DNA of 64,000 nucleotides. It comes from Trema orientale (Eukaryota; Streptophyta; Magnoliopsida; Rosales; Cannabaceae). The notes beneath the pieces are model-generated. The model was not told the DNA's origin and made no database searches. It saw only the letters and a list, made by a program, of their open reading frames with translations. Location: assembly GCA_002914845.1 (NCBI GenBank), contig JXTC01000082.1, positions 864,133-928,132 on the forward strand, given 5' to 3'. This document shows, piece by piece, positions 33,696 to 44,609 of the stretch (position 1 is its first letter; each line of letters opens with the position of its first letter). Made by a program: the position numbers and the translations under genes.

Positions 33696-34147
33696 GGAGG
33701 CGGCTATAGTAGGGGCGCCCCTACGTAAGGCCGTTGTTTATACACCGTTTGATGGGAATCTGTGGGGAATCTATTTAGGGGCTTATAGAAATATGACCAA
33801 ATTTGGGGCCTAATTTCAGTAAATGTCCCTTTGTCAAAAGTTATAGCAAAATGTCCGGTATATATGCATATATACCAAGTGTAAAATTTTATATACCAAG
33901 TATAAAAAATTATATACTCAGTGCATTTCAGAACAGTAACTAAAATTGGTAGATCTGTGTATCTACCAAGTGTAAAAATATATCTACCTGGACATTTAGC
34001 TATAAAATTTTTAAAATGGACATCTACTTAATCAAATTTAAAATTTTGGTCATCCACCTAAATTTCTCATCTATTTATACACAGATTCCTATCAAACAGT
34101 GTATAAACAGGGCCTTACGTAGGGGTGCCCCTACTGTAAATGCGCTC
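33696..34147 (-). mobile_element. MITE family M1 copy 2, itself interrupted
   Basis: Ends match the 172-bp M1 family (GGCTATAGTAGGGGCGCCCC ... GGGGTGCCCCTACTG). It has a 9-bp TSD, TAAATTTTT (33687-33695 and 34148-34156), inside the right arm of the foldback element. A 291-bp insertion splits it. Confidence 0.85.
33778..34068. mobile_element. 291-bp element nested in M1 copy 2
   Basis: Flanked by ATCTATTTA on both sides (33769-33777 and 34069-34077), a 9-bp TSD cut from M1 sequence. The ends GAAATATGACCAAATTT and (other strand) GATGACCAAAATTT are weak inverted repeats. Non-coding; probably Mutator-like. Confidence 0.75.
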
Positions 34148-34288
34148 TAAATTTTTTTGGCCAACCACCAAACTAATCACCACCGTAGGATATTAGATCT
34201 AGCGGCTTAAACCATTGTAACCATCCATGGGTAAATATTGTTGTAACCATTTAAACCAAACTCATATATATATATATATATATATATT

Positions 34289-34796
34289 GATAAATAATTA
34301 GTCTCTAAACTATTTGAAAAGTCTTTCGTATCTAAACTTTAAATTGTGTTATGTTGGTCCTTAAACTATTAAAAAAATATTATTTTACTCTTTTTTATTA
34401 TATATTTCATTTTATTGTTAGGCGAATGAATATATGAACCATATTTATTATTCTATTGTATTTATTGCATATCTAAAATGATAATTCAGCGCTATAAAGA
34501 GATTAAAACATGAAATAAAGTAGTTTAAAAATGATTGGTTGAACAAAATTTAACTGCACATTGGATAAGAATACCAAATAGAATTGTCCAAAATACGATA
34601 TTTTGTTGAAATCACTAATATAAAATGAGAAATGCAACTCATGTGCTCATTCTAATAAAAATCAAACAAAATGTATAACAAAAAAAACTAAAATGAAACA
34701 TTTTTAGTAGTTTAAGGATCAATACGGCAGAAATTAAAATTTAAAGACCAAAGTGGGACTTTCTTATTAGTTCAGGGACTAATAAAGTTATTTATC
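34289..34796. mobile_element. TIR element, ~508 bp
   Basis: Left arm GATAAATAATTAGTCTCTAA ... GGTCCTTAAACTATT is matched by the reverse complement of the right arm (GATAAATAACTTTATTAGTC ... GATCCTTAAACTACT) over ~90 bp. The interior is AT-rich without coding capacity. It abuts M1 copy 3. Confidence 0.7.
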
Positions 34797-34802
34797 TTTA
34801 TA

Positions 34803-34974
34803 GGGGATGGCTATGGTAGGGGCGTCCCTACGTAGGGTCATGCCTTAATTATCGTTGGATAGGAATCTGTGGGGAATAACGGGAATCTGTGGAGAATCTA
34901 TTTATATACAGATTCCCATCCAACGGTGAATAGACAGGGCCCTACGTATGGGCGCCCCTACTGTAGACGCGCCC
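34803..34974 (-). mobile_element. 172-bp MITE, family M1 copy 3
   Basis: Same sequence as the copy at 6777 in the other orientation (GGGGATGGCTATGGTAGGGG to CTGTAGACGCGCCC). The flanks TCTTTATA and TCTTTTAT may be an imperfect TSD. Confidence 0.85.
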
Positions 34975-35684
34975 TCTTTTATATATATATTTATATTTAT
35001 ATATTATAATAATGACGTACACTAATTTGGAATTTACTTTTAAATTGATCTTTCTATTATTTTTAGATTTAGATTAGAAATCACAACTTATATTTTGTAA
35101 ATTATCGAAATTAATATTTATCTGAGATAATTCTCCGATTGTTCCTCTAAAATATGTTAGAAAAGATAAATTTGTTTTATCCTTTTCAATTAAAAATCTA
35201 TAGATCTTACAAATATATGGTTTAAAGATAAATACAAATGTATTAAGGGTCTTAAACCAACCTATGAGACTAGGTCAAGTATTCAAGTTTAGACCGTGAA
35301 GATTAGGGATGAGCAAGTTAGTCGTATAAATCCACCAAACTAAACCAAATCACATCATAAATACATATATATTAGCTTTAAAAATATTTTTCTATATGAT
35401 ATCTATACAAAAAAAGAAAAAAAAATTGCTAGGTTAGTTTAGAAATTTACTATACACCTTACCTGATAGGATATTTCCCAATTAAACCCAAAGTATATTA
35501 TGTGTACTTTTTATTTTTAACTATATTGTTCCATAATATTGGATGGATGTTTAAATATTTGAATTTTAGATATTTATTTTGTTATTTCATATTTAGACAT
35601 TTGAGTTTTAAATTTCAATTAAAATGTATCTTATCAAGATGTTGCTTGAACAAGTATGACTTTCCTAAATGTTTTAAATTTTTT
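34975..35684. other. AT-rich spacer, no gene seen
   Basis: Sequence between two M1 MITE copies. A short AT-rich frame at 35502-35738 has no recognisable similarity and runs into the MITE, so I do not call it. Confidence 0.5.
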
Positions 35685-35855
35685 GGCGCGTCTACAGTAG
35701 GGGCGCCCCTACGTAGGGCCCTGTCTATTCACCGTTAGATGGGAATCTGTATATAAATAGATTCTCCACAGATTCCCGTTATTCCTCACAGATTCCCATC
35801 CAACGATAATTAAGGCATGACCTTACGTAGGGACGCCCCTACCGTAGCCATCCCC
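35685..35855 (+). mobile_element. 171-bp MITE, family M1 copy 4
   Basis: GGCGCGTCTACAGTAGGGGC to CCGTAGCCATCCCC, close to the copy at 6777. Exact 10-bp flanking repeat TAAATTTTTT (35675-35684 and 35856-35865), nearly the same target as copy 2. Confidence 0.88.
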
Positions 35856-35865
35856 TAAATTTTTT

Positions 35866-36574
35866 TATATAGGAGAGATATGCCAAGGTCTCTGGCTTCT
35901 ATTAGGTGAACAAAACTTAATCGAGTCTATCACGACTTTCTGTCGATCTACATTATTGTTAACACCTCTCTCTAACTTTTCTCTCTATCTCCCTCCTCCT
36001 CCTCTCCTCTTCTTCTTCTTCTCCTCTCCATGCCATCTTCTTTCCCTATCAGAGAGGGAGGTCCTCCCTCTCTCTCTCTCCGGTAGAGAGATCTATTTTT
36101 CTAGTCCTTTTATTATGATTATAAATAATTCCCCCACTCGGGAGAGTATAACTCCACATATATCTAAATCTGTAGTTGTTTTGGCTTTATTATATATTTT
36201 TTATTATTTTAGTCCACTTAGATCTAGATATATGGTAGTTTTTAGTGAATCTCATATCGTGGATCATTTTAATATGGTTTTCATCCAGTTTTGTACAGAC
36301 TTAGAAGGTTTATATTGTGGTATTTGCCCCCTCCATAGTTTTTTTGATTTGAAGCAAAAGACACCAACAACAGATATTAAGTGGAGGATCATAATTAGTC
36401 AATAGATAATGTGTAAAGCTCTACTAAAATGCACAACAACATTGATCTTTAATCAGTTTATTATGGATGTATGCTTTGTAATTGAAAACATTTTAATGGG
36501 TATTGTAAAATTTTTCTATTGTTGATAAAAGTATTCCATTTTCAAAAAAAAAAGTAAATGTTCTAGATTTTTGA
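35866..36574. other. Intergenic, no supported gene
   Basis: Starts CT-rich (35960-36080, CTCCTCCTCCTC and TCTCTCTC) and then AT-rich. An open frame of 149 codons begins in the CT-rich part, but its composition is that of simple sequence and I see no homology. The first unit of the following duplication may start near 36450. Confidence 0.4.
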
Positions 36575-37969
36575 TTATTTTTATACATACTTATGCTTTA
36601 GTAGTTCAACATTTAACTGTCAAAAAAATATATATATACTATGGCACTCATTCTGTATTTTTAACCATATCTAGTTTATGCAAAATTATTTCTCGATTTT
36701 TAAAATCTTTGTAAATGTCTACACTCCGTATATAAATTGACCAAAAAGTTCGGGATCATTATCAATATTGACTATCTTTTAAAGTATGTGATGTAAAACT
36801 TTCAAACAAAGAAAGTATGTGATGTAAAAGGGGACAAACTATATATCGTTTATAAAACTATAACTTTCATTCAATGAAAAATTCGAAATTCTAAAATTAC
36901 ACCAACTTCATCTTAGTTGAAAAATTGGATCATATCAAAAAACAACACAAAACGAAACAAAAGAAAAAAACAAAGTGAAGGAGGTGCGTGGCCCAAGCAG
37001 TGATGGCGTGGGTACTGCAAGTGGTGGTGGTGGCTGAAGCAATTTATTTTTTGTTAGAGAATAATGTATTTTAAGATTTGTTAGAAAATATGAAGTAATT
37101 TTAAATGTGCTACATAACAATGAGTGTTTAATTTTGAAAATATTTATAAATGAGTGCCTGTTTTTTCGTTAAAAAGATATTTATTATACCCCGTTGATGT
37201 AAATATTCCAAAAGTTTCTCATTCAATATAGAATTCGACCTAAGCGTATCTTATTTTTGCACATAAATACTAATAATTTTTTTATTTGAAATAACACTAA
37301 TAACTTTTAATAGTTGACACAGTCACCAAATTTGTACACATAAAGTAGACATTTTTAGGAATATAAAACATAGAGTTATAATTTCGCATAAATCAAAAGA
37401 TAGAATTAAAACTGCAGAAATGTCATAATTCAGGGAAATTTTTTTGCAATCCTATAATATTTGGAATATTGTTTCTTAACTTGGCCTAAATTTGCAAAAT
37501 CTCAACAGCATAAATCTTTTCATACCAAACCACATAATTAAGTGTGGTTTGGTACTTCAGCAAAAAAAAAAAAAAAAAAATGTGATTTGGTGCAATTAAT
37601 AGGTATTTTTAACTACTATCATTAAGTTTTTTTTTTTAAGCTACATTTCGCAGTTTGATAGAAAATTTTCATAAAAAATGCATAACCCATACCATCGTTA
37701 CCCATGATGAGGATCCTGGTACATAAAATTCTTCTGAGAACTTTAATCGGTTTATTATGGATACATGCTCTGTAATTGAAAACATTTTAATTGTAAAATC
37801 TTTCTATTGTTAATGAAAGTATTCCATTTCAAAAAAAAAAAAAAAGTAAAGGTTCTAGATTTTTTATTATTTTTATACATACTTATATTTTAGTAGTTCA
37901 ACATTTAACTGTCAAAAATAAATAAATCTTTTCATACCAAACCACATAATTAAGTATAGTTTGGTACTT

Positions 37970-38001
<32 letters not shown>

Positions 38002-39250
38002 GTGGGGCTTAACTAATGACCTCCACTTATTATAAATTAAAGGAAAATACCTACTACTACCCAATACTCATCCCACTCCATTAGGGATAATAAGTTTTCA
38101 CACCTACTTCTAGTGTGACTCGAACCTAGGATCGAGATCCGAGGTAATGGGTGCTCTTACCACTTGAGTCAACCTACTTCGTCTTATTTTTATACATACT
38201 TATGTTTCAGTAGTTCAACATTTAACTGTCAATATATATATATACACACTATGGTATTCATTCTGTATTTTTAGCCATATCTGGTTTATGCAAAAAAATT
38301 TCTCTATATATAAAATCTCTGTAAATGTCTACACTCTGCATACAAATTGATCAAAAAATTCGGGATTATTATCAATATTGACCATCCTTTAAAATATGTG
38401 ATGTAAAACTTTCAAAAAAAAAATGTGATGTAAAAAGGGACAAACTATATATCATTTATAAAACTATAACTTTCATTTAATGAAAGACTCGGAATTCCAA
38501 ACTTACCCCAACTCGACCTTAGTTAAAAATATAGATCATGTCATAAAAGAACAAAACAAAAAAAAAAACAAAACAAAGTGAAGGAGGTGCATGGCCCGAG
38601 TAGATGGCGTGGGTACTGTAGGTGGCAGTGGTAGCTAAAGCAATTTATAGTTTGTTAGAGAATAATATATTGTAGGATTTGTTAGAATATAAAAAATAAT
38701 TTTATATATGCCACATAACAATGAGTGTTTAATTTTGAAAATATTTACAAATGAGTGCCCTTTTTTTTCATTATAAGATATTTATTAGATCCCATTGATA
38801 TAAATATTACAAAAGTTTCTCATTCAGCATGGAATTCGAACTAGGCGTATATTAACTTTGCAGTTAAATACTAATAACTTTTTTTTTGAAATAACACCAA
38901 TAACTTTTAATAGTTAGCACAATCACAAAATTTGTATACATGCTGTAGACATTTTTAGAAATATAAAGCGTGGAGGTATAATTTTACATAAACTAAAAAA
39001 TAGAATTAAAAATGCAGAAATGTCATAATTCAGGGAAATTTTTTTTGCAATTAACCCTATAACATTTGGAATATTATTTCTTATCTTGGCCTAAATTTGC
39101 AAAAATTCAACAGCATAAATCTTTTCACACCAGACCACATAATTAAGTGTGGTTTGGTGCAATTAATAGGTTCTTTTTAACTGTTATCATTTTATTTTTT
39201 TTTAACTATATTTTGCAGTTTGATAGAAAATTTTCATAAATATAACATAA
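36575..39250 (+). repeat. Diverged tandem duplication of ~1.1 kb
   Basis: Unit 1 (about 36575-37680) and unit 2 (about 38180-39250) share long stretches: CATACTTATG...AGTAGTTCAACATTTAAC, GTGAAGGAGGTGC.TGGCCC, TTTGTTAGAGAATAAT, CATAATTCAGGGAAATTTTT, and a hairpin ACCAAACCACATAATTAAG with TGTGGTTTGGT. Between them 37740-37980 is a truncated copy joining the start (from about 36450) directly to the hairpin end. Non-coding in all copies. Confidence 0.75.
37997..38178 (-). mobile_element. tRNA-derived SINE
   Basis: Read on the minus strand it begins near GTAGGTTGACTCAAGTGGTA AGAGC (pol III A box) and has GGTTCGAGTCAC (B box) about 40 bases later, then a ~100-bp tRNA-unrelated body ending CCCCAC and a poly-T run of more than 20. 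This is the layout of plant SINEs. It sits between the two units of the duplication. Confidence 0.7.
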
Positions 39251-39739
39251 CTCACACAATCATCATCCATGGTGAGGATTTATGATTTTGTTCATGTAGA
39301 AGCATAATAAGGAAAAAAATGAAAATAAAACAAAACATATTAATTACGAATTAATTTTAGCAAAACAATTTTATTTAGTATTGATCAATTAATTATAATT
39401 TGGAGAAATCTGGTAAAACAAGAGGGTTTCAAACAATAATTTGACAAATACAGTATCTAGTTTTTATTTTTTTTCATACGGACATTTTTATAAAAATAAT
39501 AATATCTTATTTCCCCTTTCTCTCGCTAAGACCTTATCGCCCAAAACTATCACTGCTCCTCGTCTTCTCTGACTCCGTCATCGAAATTTTTCTCTAGCAA
39601 CGCTCTGCACCAAAAATTTTACTAGGTTTCATCTTTTCTTTTTTAATAAAAGGGAATTCTTCTAAGCTTTGGGATTTTTATATCTTTATGTAATGTAACA
39701 AGAAGTGAGACCACTTTTCCGGACTTTTATAGAACATGC

Positions 39740-39885
39740 AGCCTTGTTAATAATGCATGTGAGGTGTTCAACCAAATGTATATGCAAGATGTTATTTCGT
39801 GGAATGTTATGATATGGGTATATGTGGTGCTTTTGAGAAGGCGGTTTCATCGTTTATGCATATACAGATGGAGGTTTATGGAATA
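39740..39885 (+). pseudogene. Pentatricopeptide repeat (PPR) gene fragment
   Basis: One frame encodes NACEVFNQMYMQDVISWNVM, which matches the PPR signature (A..VF..M..DVISWN.MI), and after a frame change GICGAFEKAVSSFMHIQMEV fits the next motif. PPR proteins bind organellar RNAs. With about 50 residues, a frameshift and no start it is a captured piece without function of its own. The source gene is not in this window. Confidence 0.65.
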
Positions 39886-40024
39886 CTATGATATACTGCT
39901 TAATGGTAATAAAAATAGGAAAAATATTTAAAAAAAGAACAAAAAACAAAGAAAGACAGAAAAAAAAAAAAAAAAGGATAGGGAAGAGCATGGCTATATT
40001 AAAAAGAATAAAAAATAAGAGGAT

Positions 40025-40330
40025 TATGACTCAATTTTTGTAGTGATAACTAGAATTCAGAAACTAGTAACTAACCTTATAATTGGTAACTAATAACTAT
40101 TCTTGTAATTGGTAACTCATAATGAAATTAGAAATTTGTAATTGTTAACCAAATTGGTTAATAGTAAATAAAAAACTAATAACTATAATGAATGTGCTAA
40201 TTATAAACTACAAACTGGATTTAGTAACCAAAAATCATAAACTCGTAACTAAAATGAATGTGTTAACGAGATGTTAGAAACTAAAAACTAAAATTGAACC
40301 AAAGTGATAGATAGAAATTTATAACTACAA
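40025..40330. repeat. Degenerate GTAACTAGTAACCAA repeats, block 1
   Basis: Irregular copies of words such as AACTAGTAACTAACC, ATTGGTAACTAATAACT, AACCAAATTGGTTAATAGTA. The word is close to self-complementary (TAACTAGTAACC / GGTTACTAGTTA). Not tandem with a fixed period. Confidence 0.7.
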
Positions 40331-40438
40331 CAATAAAAATATTTATAAAAATACAATATTTGATTTTCAAAAATACCATTTTTGTGCAGCATTTCTTTTA
40401 GTACTGTATTTTGTAATACTTTTCTTTTTTGGTAAAAC

Positions 40439-42119
40439 TCTTAGAAATCCTTATAATTGTCACCTAAAAGTTTTTGTAATTGGTAATTTGTATGATATAA
40501 TCTCATTTGTTATTTTGATTAAAAATACATTTCCTAATACACAGAACCGAACTTTCATTAAATAAATATACAAACAGTAAAACTAATCTCTCAAGAAAAT
40601 AAACAAATTTCACACACAACATATTTCTAGTCATCACTAAACATTATTCTTTAAAAATGTACTTAATTTTAACAAATTCTATGATATTTGGTTGATATAT
40701 GTAAGTTTATATGCCTTATTAATTATTGTTCATTGTTGGAAACAAAAAATCTTCAACAAGCAAGTTCTTTATAAAGTGAGTGAATGTGATAAAAAGATAA
40801 GATTTAAGGATAATGTTAGATATCCTAACTATTATACCAAATTTTAATACCCAAATGAGGTATGTAAGTTGTTACTATTCAATTTGCGAATATTGTTAGA
40901 TTTATTTATAGTAAGTTCTAAGACAAATAAATATATATTTGTCATATAGAAAATGTTAATTTTTTCTTTTTTTTTAATACTAGGGGAGGGGGGAGGAGGG
41001 TGGAGATTCGATCCCCACACCTCATACTCCTCTCTGAGGAGGTTTACCACAAGGGCCACAAACTCGTAGTACAGAAAATGTTGATTTAAATATGATGATA
41101 TGTAAACTGTGACACGATTTGCTAATCTAACTAAATCGAGCATTTCACATAAACTCGATAAATGCTTTTTGTAAAATCTTCCTTGCATTAAAAAATAGAA
41201 TATAAATTATAACTAACCTAAATAGAGTTGACAACTAACTTTGAAAGAACAAAAATTATAATAATACTTGTTTTTCTGCATTATTTTAGTATCTTTTATT
41301 TATTTATGGGGTATATTATATAAAATACATAAGTTTTTCTTGAAAACTTCGGCTGAGTTTCTTCTTTTTGCACTTTATTTTAGTAAATATTTGTTTCTTT
41401 GATTTTTCTTTTAGTTAAATGGTGAAGTATATAGTATTTATATTATACATTTGTTATATTGTTTTGCTACATTTGTTATATGAACAAATATACTAAACCA
41501 GTGTTAAATGCTAAGCATATCAGATTTTACATTTATTATATTGTTTTGCTATATTGTTTGAAAATAACTTCTATTTTAAAGAGACCCAAAATTCTAAGAT
41601 TTTCCTAAGAGTTTTTATTTTATTATTTTTTTTTTTGAGAAAATTATGCCCATCACTAACTTTTGCAAAATAATTCCATTAATATGGTCTTCTAAAAAGT
41701 TAATTTCATATAGTACCTGTTATCTATTTACCTTATTGTCTCCTATACGCTCTCTAATTTAGATATAAGAAACCCAGCCAATGTCTCTACTATCGAAAAG
41801 ATAATCTCCACTCTGTTATTGTTTCTTTGCTAGATTTACTTAGTTCTATATGTCCTAATATTTATGTTCTACGTCAGATCTATCTGTGGTTGTAGATTTC
41901 TTATGCTTGATCTCATCAATATCGTCTAGATCTAGATCGGGACCCTTAGCTTAGTTCTCTAGTGGGTGTGTTGTTGCAAGAAGTGGACGATGATTGCGAT
42001 TCAGGCTTCAGAGGAATTGACGAGGATGACAATGGAGTTTTTCATTGTAAAGGAGGGGTCATTTGGTCAAAAAATGAAGATTAAGTGGGTTTTACTTAAG
42101 AAATTATTAGTACTTTTTT
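40439..42119. other. AT-rich spacer, one SINE-like piece
   Basis: No convincing gene. It contains the SINE-like piece at 40965-41060, and a moderately complex stretch near 41950-42060 (GAGGAATTGACGAGGATGAC) which might be a captured exon but which I cannot identify. Confidence 0.4.
40965..41060 (-). mobile_element. SINE-like fragment
   Basis: On the minus strand TGTGGCCCTTGTGGTAAACC resembles a pol III A box and GGGGATCGAATCTCC a B box, followed by a C/T-rich part and CTAGTATTAAAAAAAAAG. It looks like a short tRNA-derived SINE or the end of one. Confidence 0.5.
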
Positions 42120-42380
42120 AACCAATAACCAAATCTATTAGTGAACAGTAATTAGTCATGGAGCGGAAGCTGAGCTGGTGGAACTAATAACTAATTTGAT
42201 TATTGGTAACTAGATTGGTTTTTAGTTACTAGTAATCAATTTTATTACTAACACTAAGAAATTAGTAACCAAATTAGTTATTAGTAACCAAATTTATTAT
42301 CAAAAACTATCGGCTAATGAAAATTAGAAATATTTGGTTACTGAAAATTAGAAACTACTACCATTTTTTTTTCAAAATAT
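42120..42380. repeat. Degenerate GTAACTAGTAACCAA repeats, block 2
   Basis: Same type of words as at 40025: AACTAATTTGATTATTGGTA, AACTAGATTGG, TTAGTAACCAAATTAGTTAT. Irregular spacing of about 15-30 bases. Confidence 0.65.
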
Positions 42381-44609
42381 AAATGTTGATCGTATTTTTA
42401 GAATTATATTTTTTTTACCATTTTTTTTAGGAAATTAGTGATTGCATGACATTTAAAAAAAATAAATCAAATATACAGTAGAGCTCTTTTTATTCTTTTC
42501 ATACAATATTTTATCGAAAAATACTGCATTCAACTATTGAGAATTCTATCTCTGGTTCTTCTTCCCCATTTTATACTCTTCTCCTCATGGGCACCATCGC
42601 CATTCTCAGCCAACTAATTCTGACTTTTCTTTAGCCTCAATCTAGACTAGATCATCGATGCCATCTGCCGACAATACGTCCACACATCTGTACGATGTAC
42701 ACATCCTTGACAAAGCCATCGATGCCAGAGGTTCTCAAATCCAAGATTGTAGACTACTAAGACAAATCCCTAAAACAATCTTCTCATCGTTTCAGGTAAC
42801 CTATTCGAAGTAATTTTTCAATTTTATTGTTCTTGTAAAAGCTTAAATCTTCGTTTAATTCTCAAGAAGTTGTAGTAACTTTTTTAAAAAATTAGCATAT
42901 TAAACTTAATTTTCTAGGTGAGTTTTTAGTATAAATAACATGATTTAGTTAAAACAAATAAGTAATTGATACAAAATATTATAAAACTAAAGGTGAACAT
43001 AATTTGCTAAGTCAAATATTTTAGTTTGATAGGTCTATTGGATTTTCTGAATATGCATAATATCATTAATTACTTTACTGTTGATGGAAAACTTGCTTTA
43101 ATCCTATTTATGGTATGTAAGTCTGAAAGATTTATCTTTTTAGAGATAAAATACAAACTGGTGGTGGTGAAATTCAGTTCTGCTAATCCATCAGATGGTC
43201 CTTTGATTGGCGTATTTTCTCCTACCAATTTCAAGTAAAGAAATATGTTCATTTTTCTATATTTTATTTGGTTTTTATCATTCTCTTATAATCTCTACCA
43301 TATTTTATGATTATGATATCCTATTATGTTTCTTGTATTCTTCGAAACTAAAAGGCATAGTTGAACACTTGAACTAGAAGTACTTGTTGTTTTCGATTTG
43401 CAATGCCGCAAGTTGCCTTGATAAAAATTCGGTAACACGTATACGAACTTTAGTTTAGAGTTAAAGAAATGTATATTAAATCATCGTTACTATTACCAGA
43501 TTTGGTTCATAGTAAGAAATAAGAAACTTTGTGTCATTATTGACACCATAACCAGAGTTTGTTTAGTTTATATTTTCTTAGTCTTATTCCGCTTTTCACA
43601 CTATATTTATTAGATAATATATTTGTTATACAAAATGGATTGAATTGTGATTCTAGGTATCAAAATTAACCTCTCATTAACTTATGACTGTACTATGATA
43701 TGAATAGTAAATGAAGTTTTGGAAGACTTTAATAGTATCATTTTCGCTTATGGTCAAATTGGTACAAGGAACTTGGGTGAATGCAAAAGATCCAAGGTAA
43801 TTTATTTGTTTTTCACAGAATTTGTGAATGAGTTATAGATCTATAGTTTATTCCTTAACTGATATAACAAAATTGGTGCACTTTAGTTGGCTATCTATAA
43901 TATGCATTGGTATCCTGGAATGAAAAGTTTTGTGTTATTGGCATAACTTCATGTTTTCGACTTTACTTAATATTCTCTATTTACAAATTTTTAGTGTATT
44001 TTGATATTACATATTCATTATTTGTTACTTGATTTTTCGTATTCTAAGATACTAGTAAAGTAAAAACATGATTTTTATTGCTAAACTGGACACACAGATG
44101 ATTATCATGTAGTAGGCATTTTATATTTCTTAGAGTAAGTAGGCATTTGAATTTTGAATGTGTATCAAACATTTTGCAGGTATTATTTTTCATTTGCCCA
44201 TGTTGCTTCTCTATTTCGTAGCTTGTCGTAGAAAAAGGAGCTTCCTCAATTTCTAAAGCATGTTCCCTTTGATCTTTTGATTTGTAGACATTGTTTTGGA
44301 AATAATATATCGTATTCTTATAGATGCAAATTATATGCTCAAAATTTGGGATAGAAGACATTATAAATAATATAGAACTATATATATAGTTATATATAGC
44401 TCTGGAAAGACTTTTGATACAAAAATGGTAATGAAGTTCTAGTTTACAAAATAAAATAGTTATTAGTTAGAAAAAATGATCAAGACCTAACTCCTTGTAA
44501 GACCATATAAAGATGCATTGAGTTTAGTTTTGAAGTCTTTTGTCATTTAGAATTTTCCTAACTTATTATTTGTTATCTTATAGTTCATTATTAACTATAA
44601 TTATTTTTG
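42381..44609. other. AT-rich, no identifiable gene
   Basis: Somewhat higher-complexity parts occur at 42560-42800 (GGCACCATCGCCATTCTCAG) and 43140-43240, where a frame reads VKFSSANPSDGPLIGVFSPT, possibly a captured exon. I recognise neither. Both sit between blocks of the TAACTAGTAACC repeats, consistent with a larger degenerate element. Confidence 0.35.

Larger units (their letters stand above)
33372..34263. mobile_element. Foldback element interrupted by two nested insertions
   Basis: The left arm (CATTGGTTTGGCCTAAATGG ... GGTGGTGATTAGTTTGGTGG) matches the inverted right arm (34148-34263), and the halves meet in a hairpin at about 33577 (AGAAGTCCTCCATATA / TATATGGAGGACTTCT). Without the insert at 33696-34147 and its TSD it would be about 430 bp, almost entirely a palindrome. 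Located just upstream of the LRR-WD40 gene. Outer ends approximate. Confidence 0.75.
39420..40429 (+). mobile_element. Pack-MULE-like element carrying a PPR fragment
   Basis: About 1.0 kb, flanked by an exact 9-bp direct repeat TGGTAAAAC (39411-39419 and 40430-40438), the TSD size of Mutator elements. Weak terminal inverted repeats contain ACAAATACAGTA near the left end and ACAAAATACAGTA (other strand) near the right. It contains part of a PPR gene and a block of GTAACTAATAAC-like repeats (40025-40330). No transposase. Confidence 0.6.

Noticed and set aside
35956..36405. 149-codon plus-strand frame
   Set aside because: Starts in a CT-rich simple sequence and continues in AT-rich DNA; no domain, no splice context.
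37523..37553. Helitron 3' end (hairpin ACCAAACCACA / TGTGGTTTGGT)
   Set aside because: No CTRR end 10-12 bases after the hairpin in any of the three copies and no 5' TC with an AT target.
38108..38176. tRNA gene
   Set aside because: A and B boxes are present, but there is no acceptor stem or anticodon arm that folds; the following body and T-run mark a SINE.
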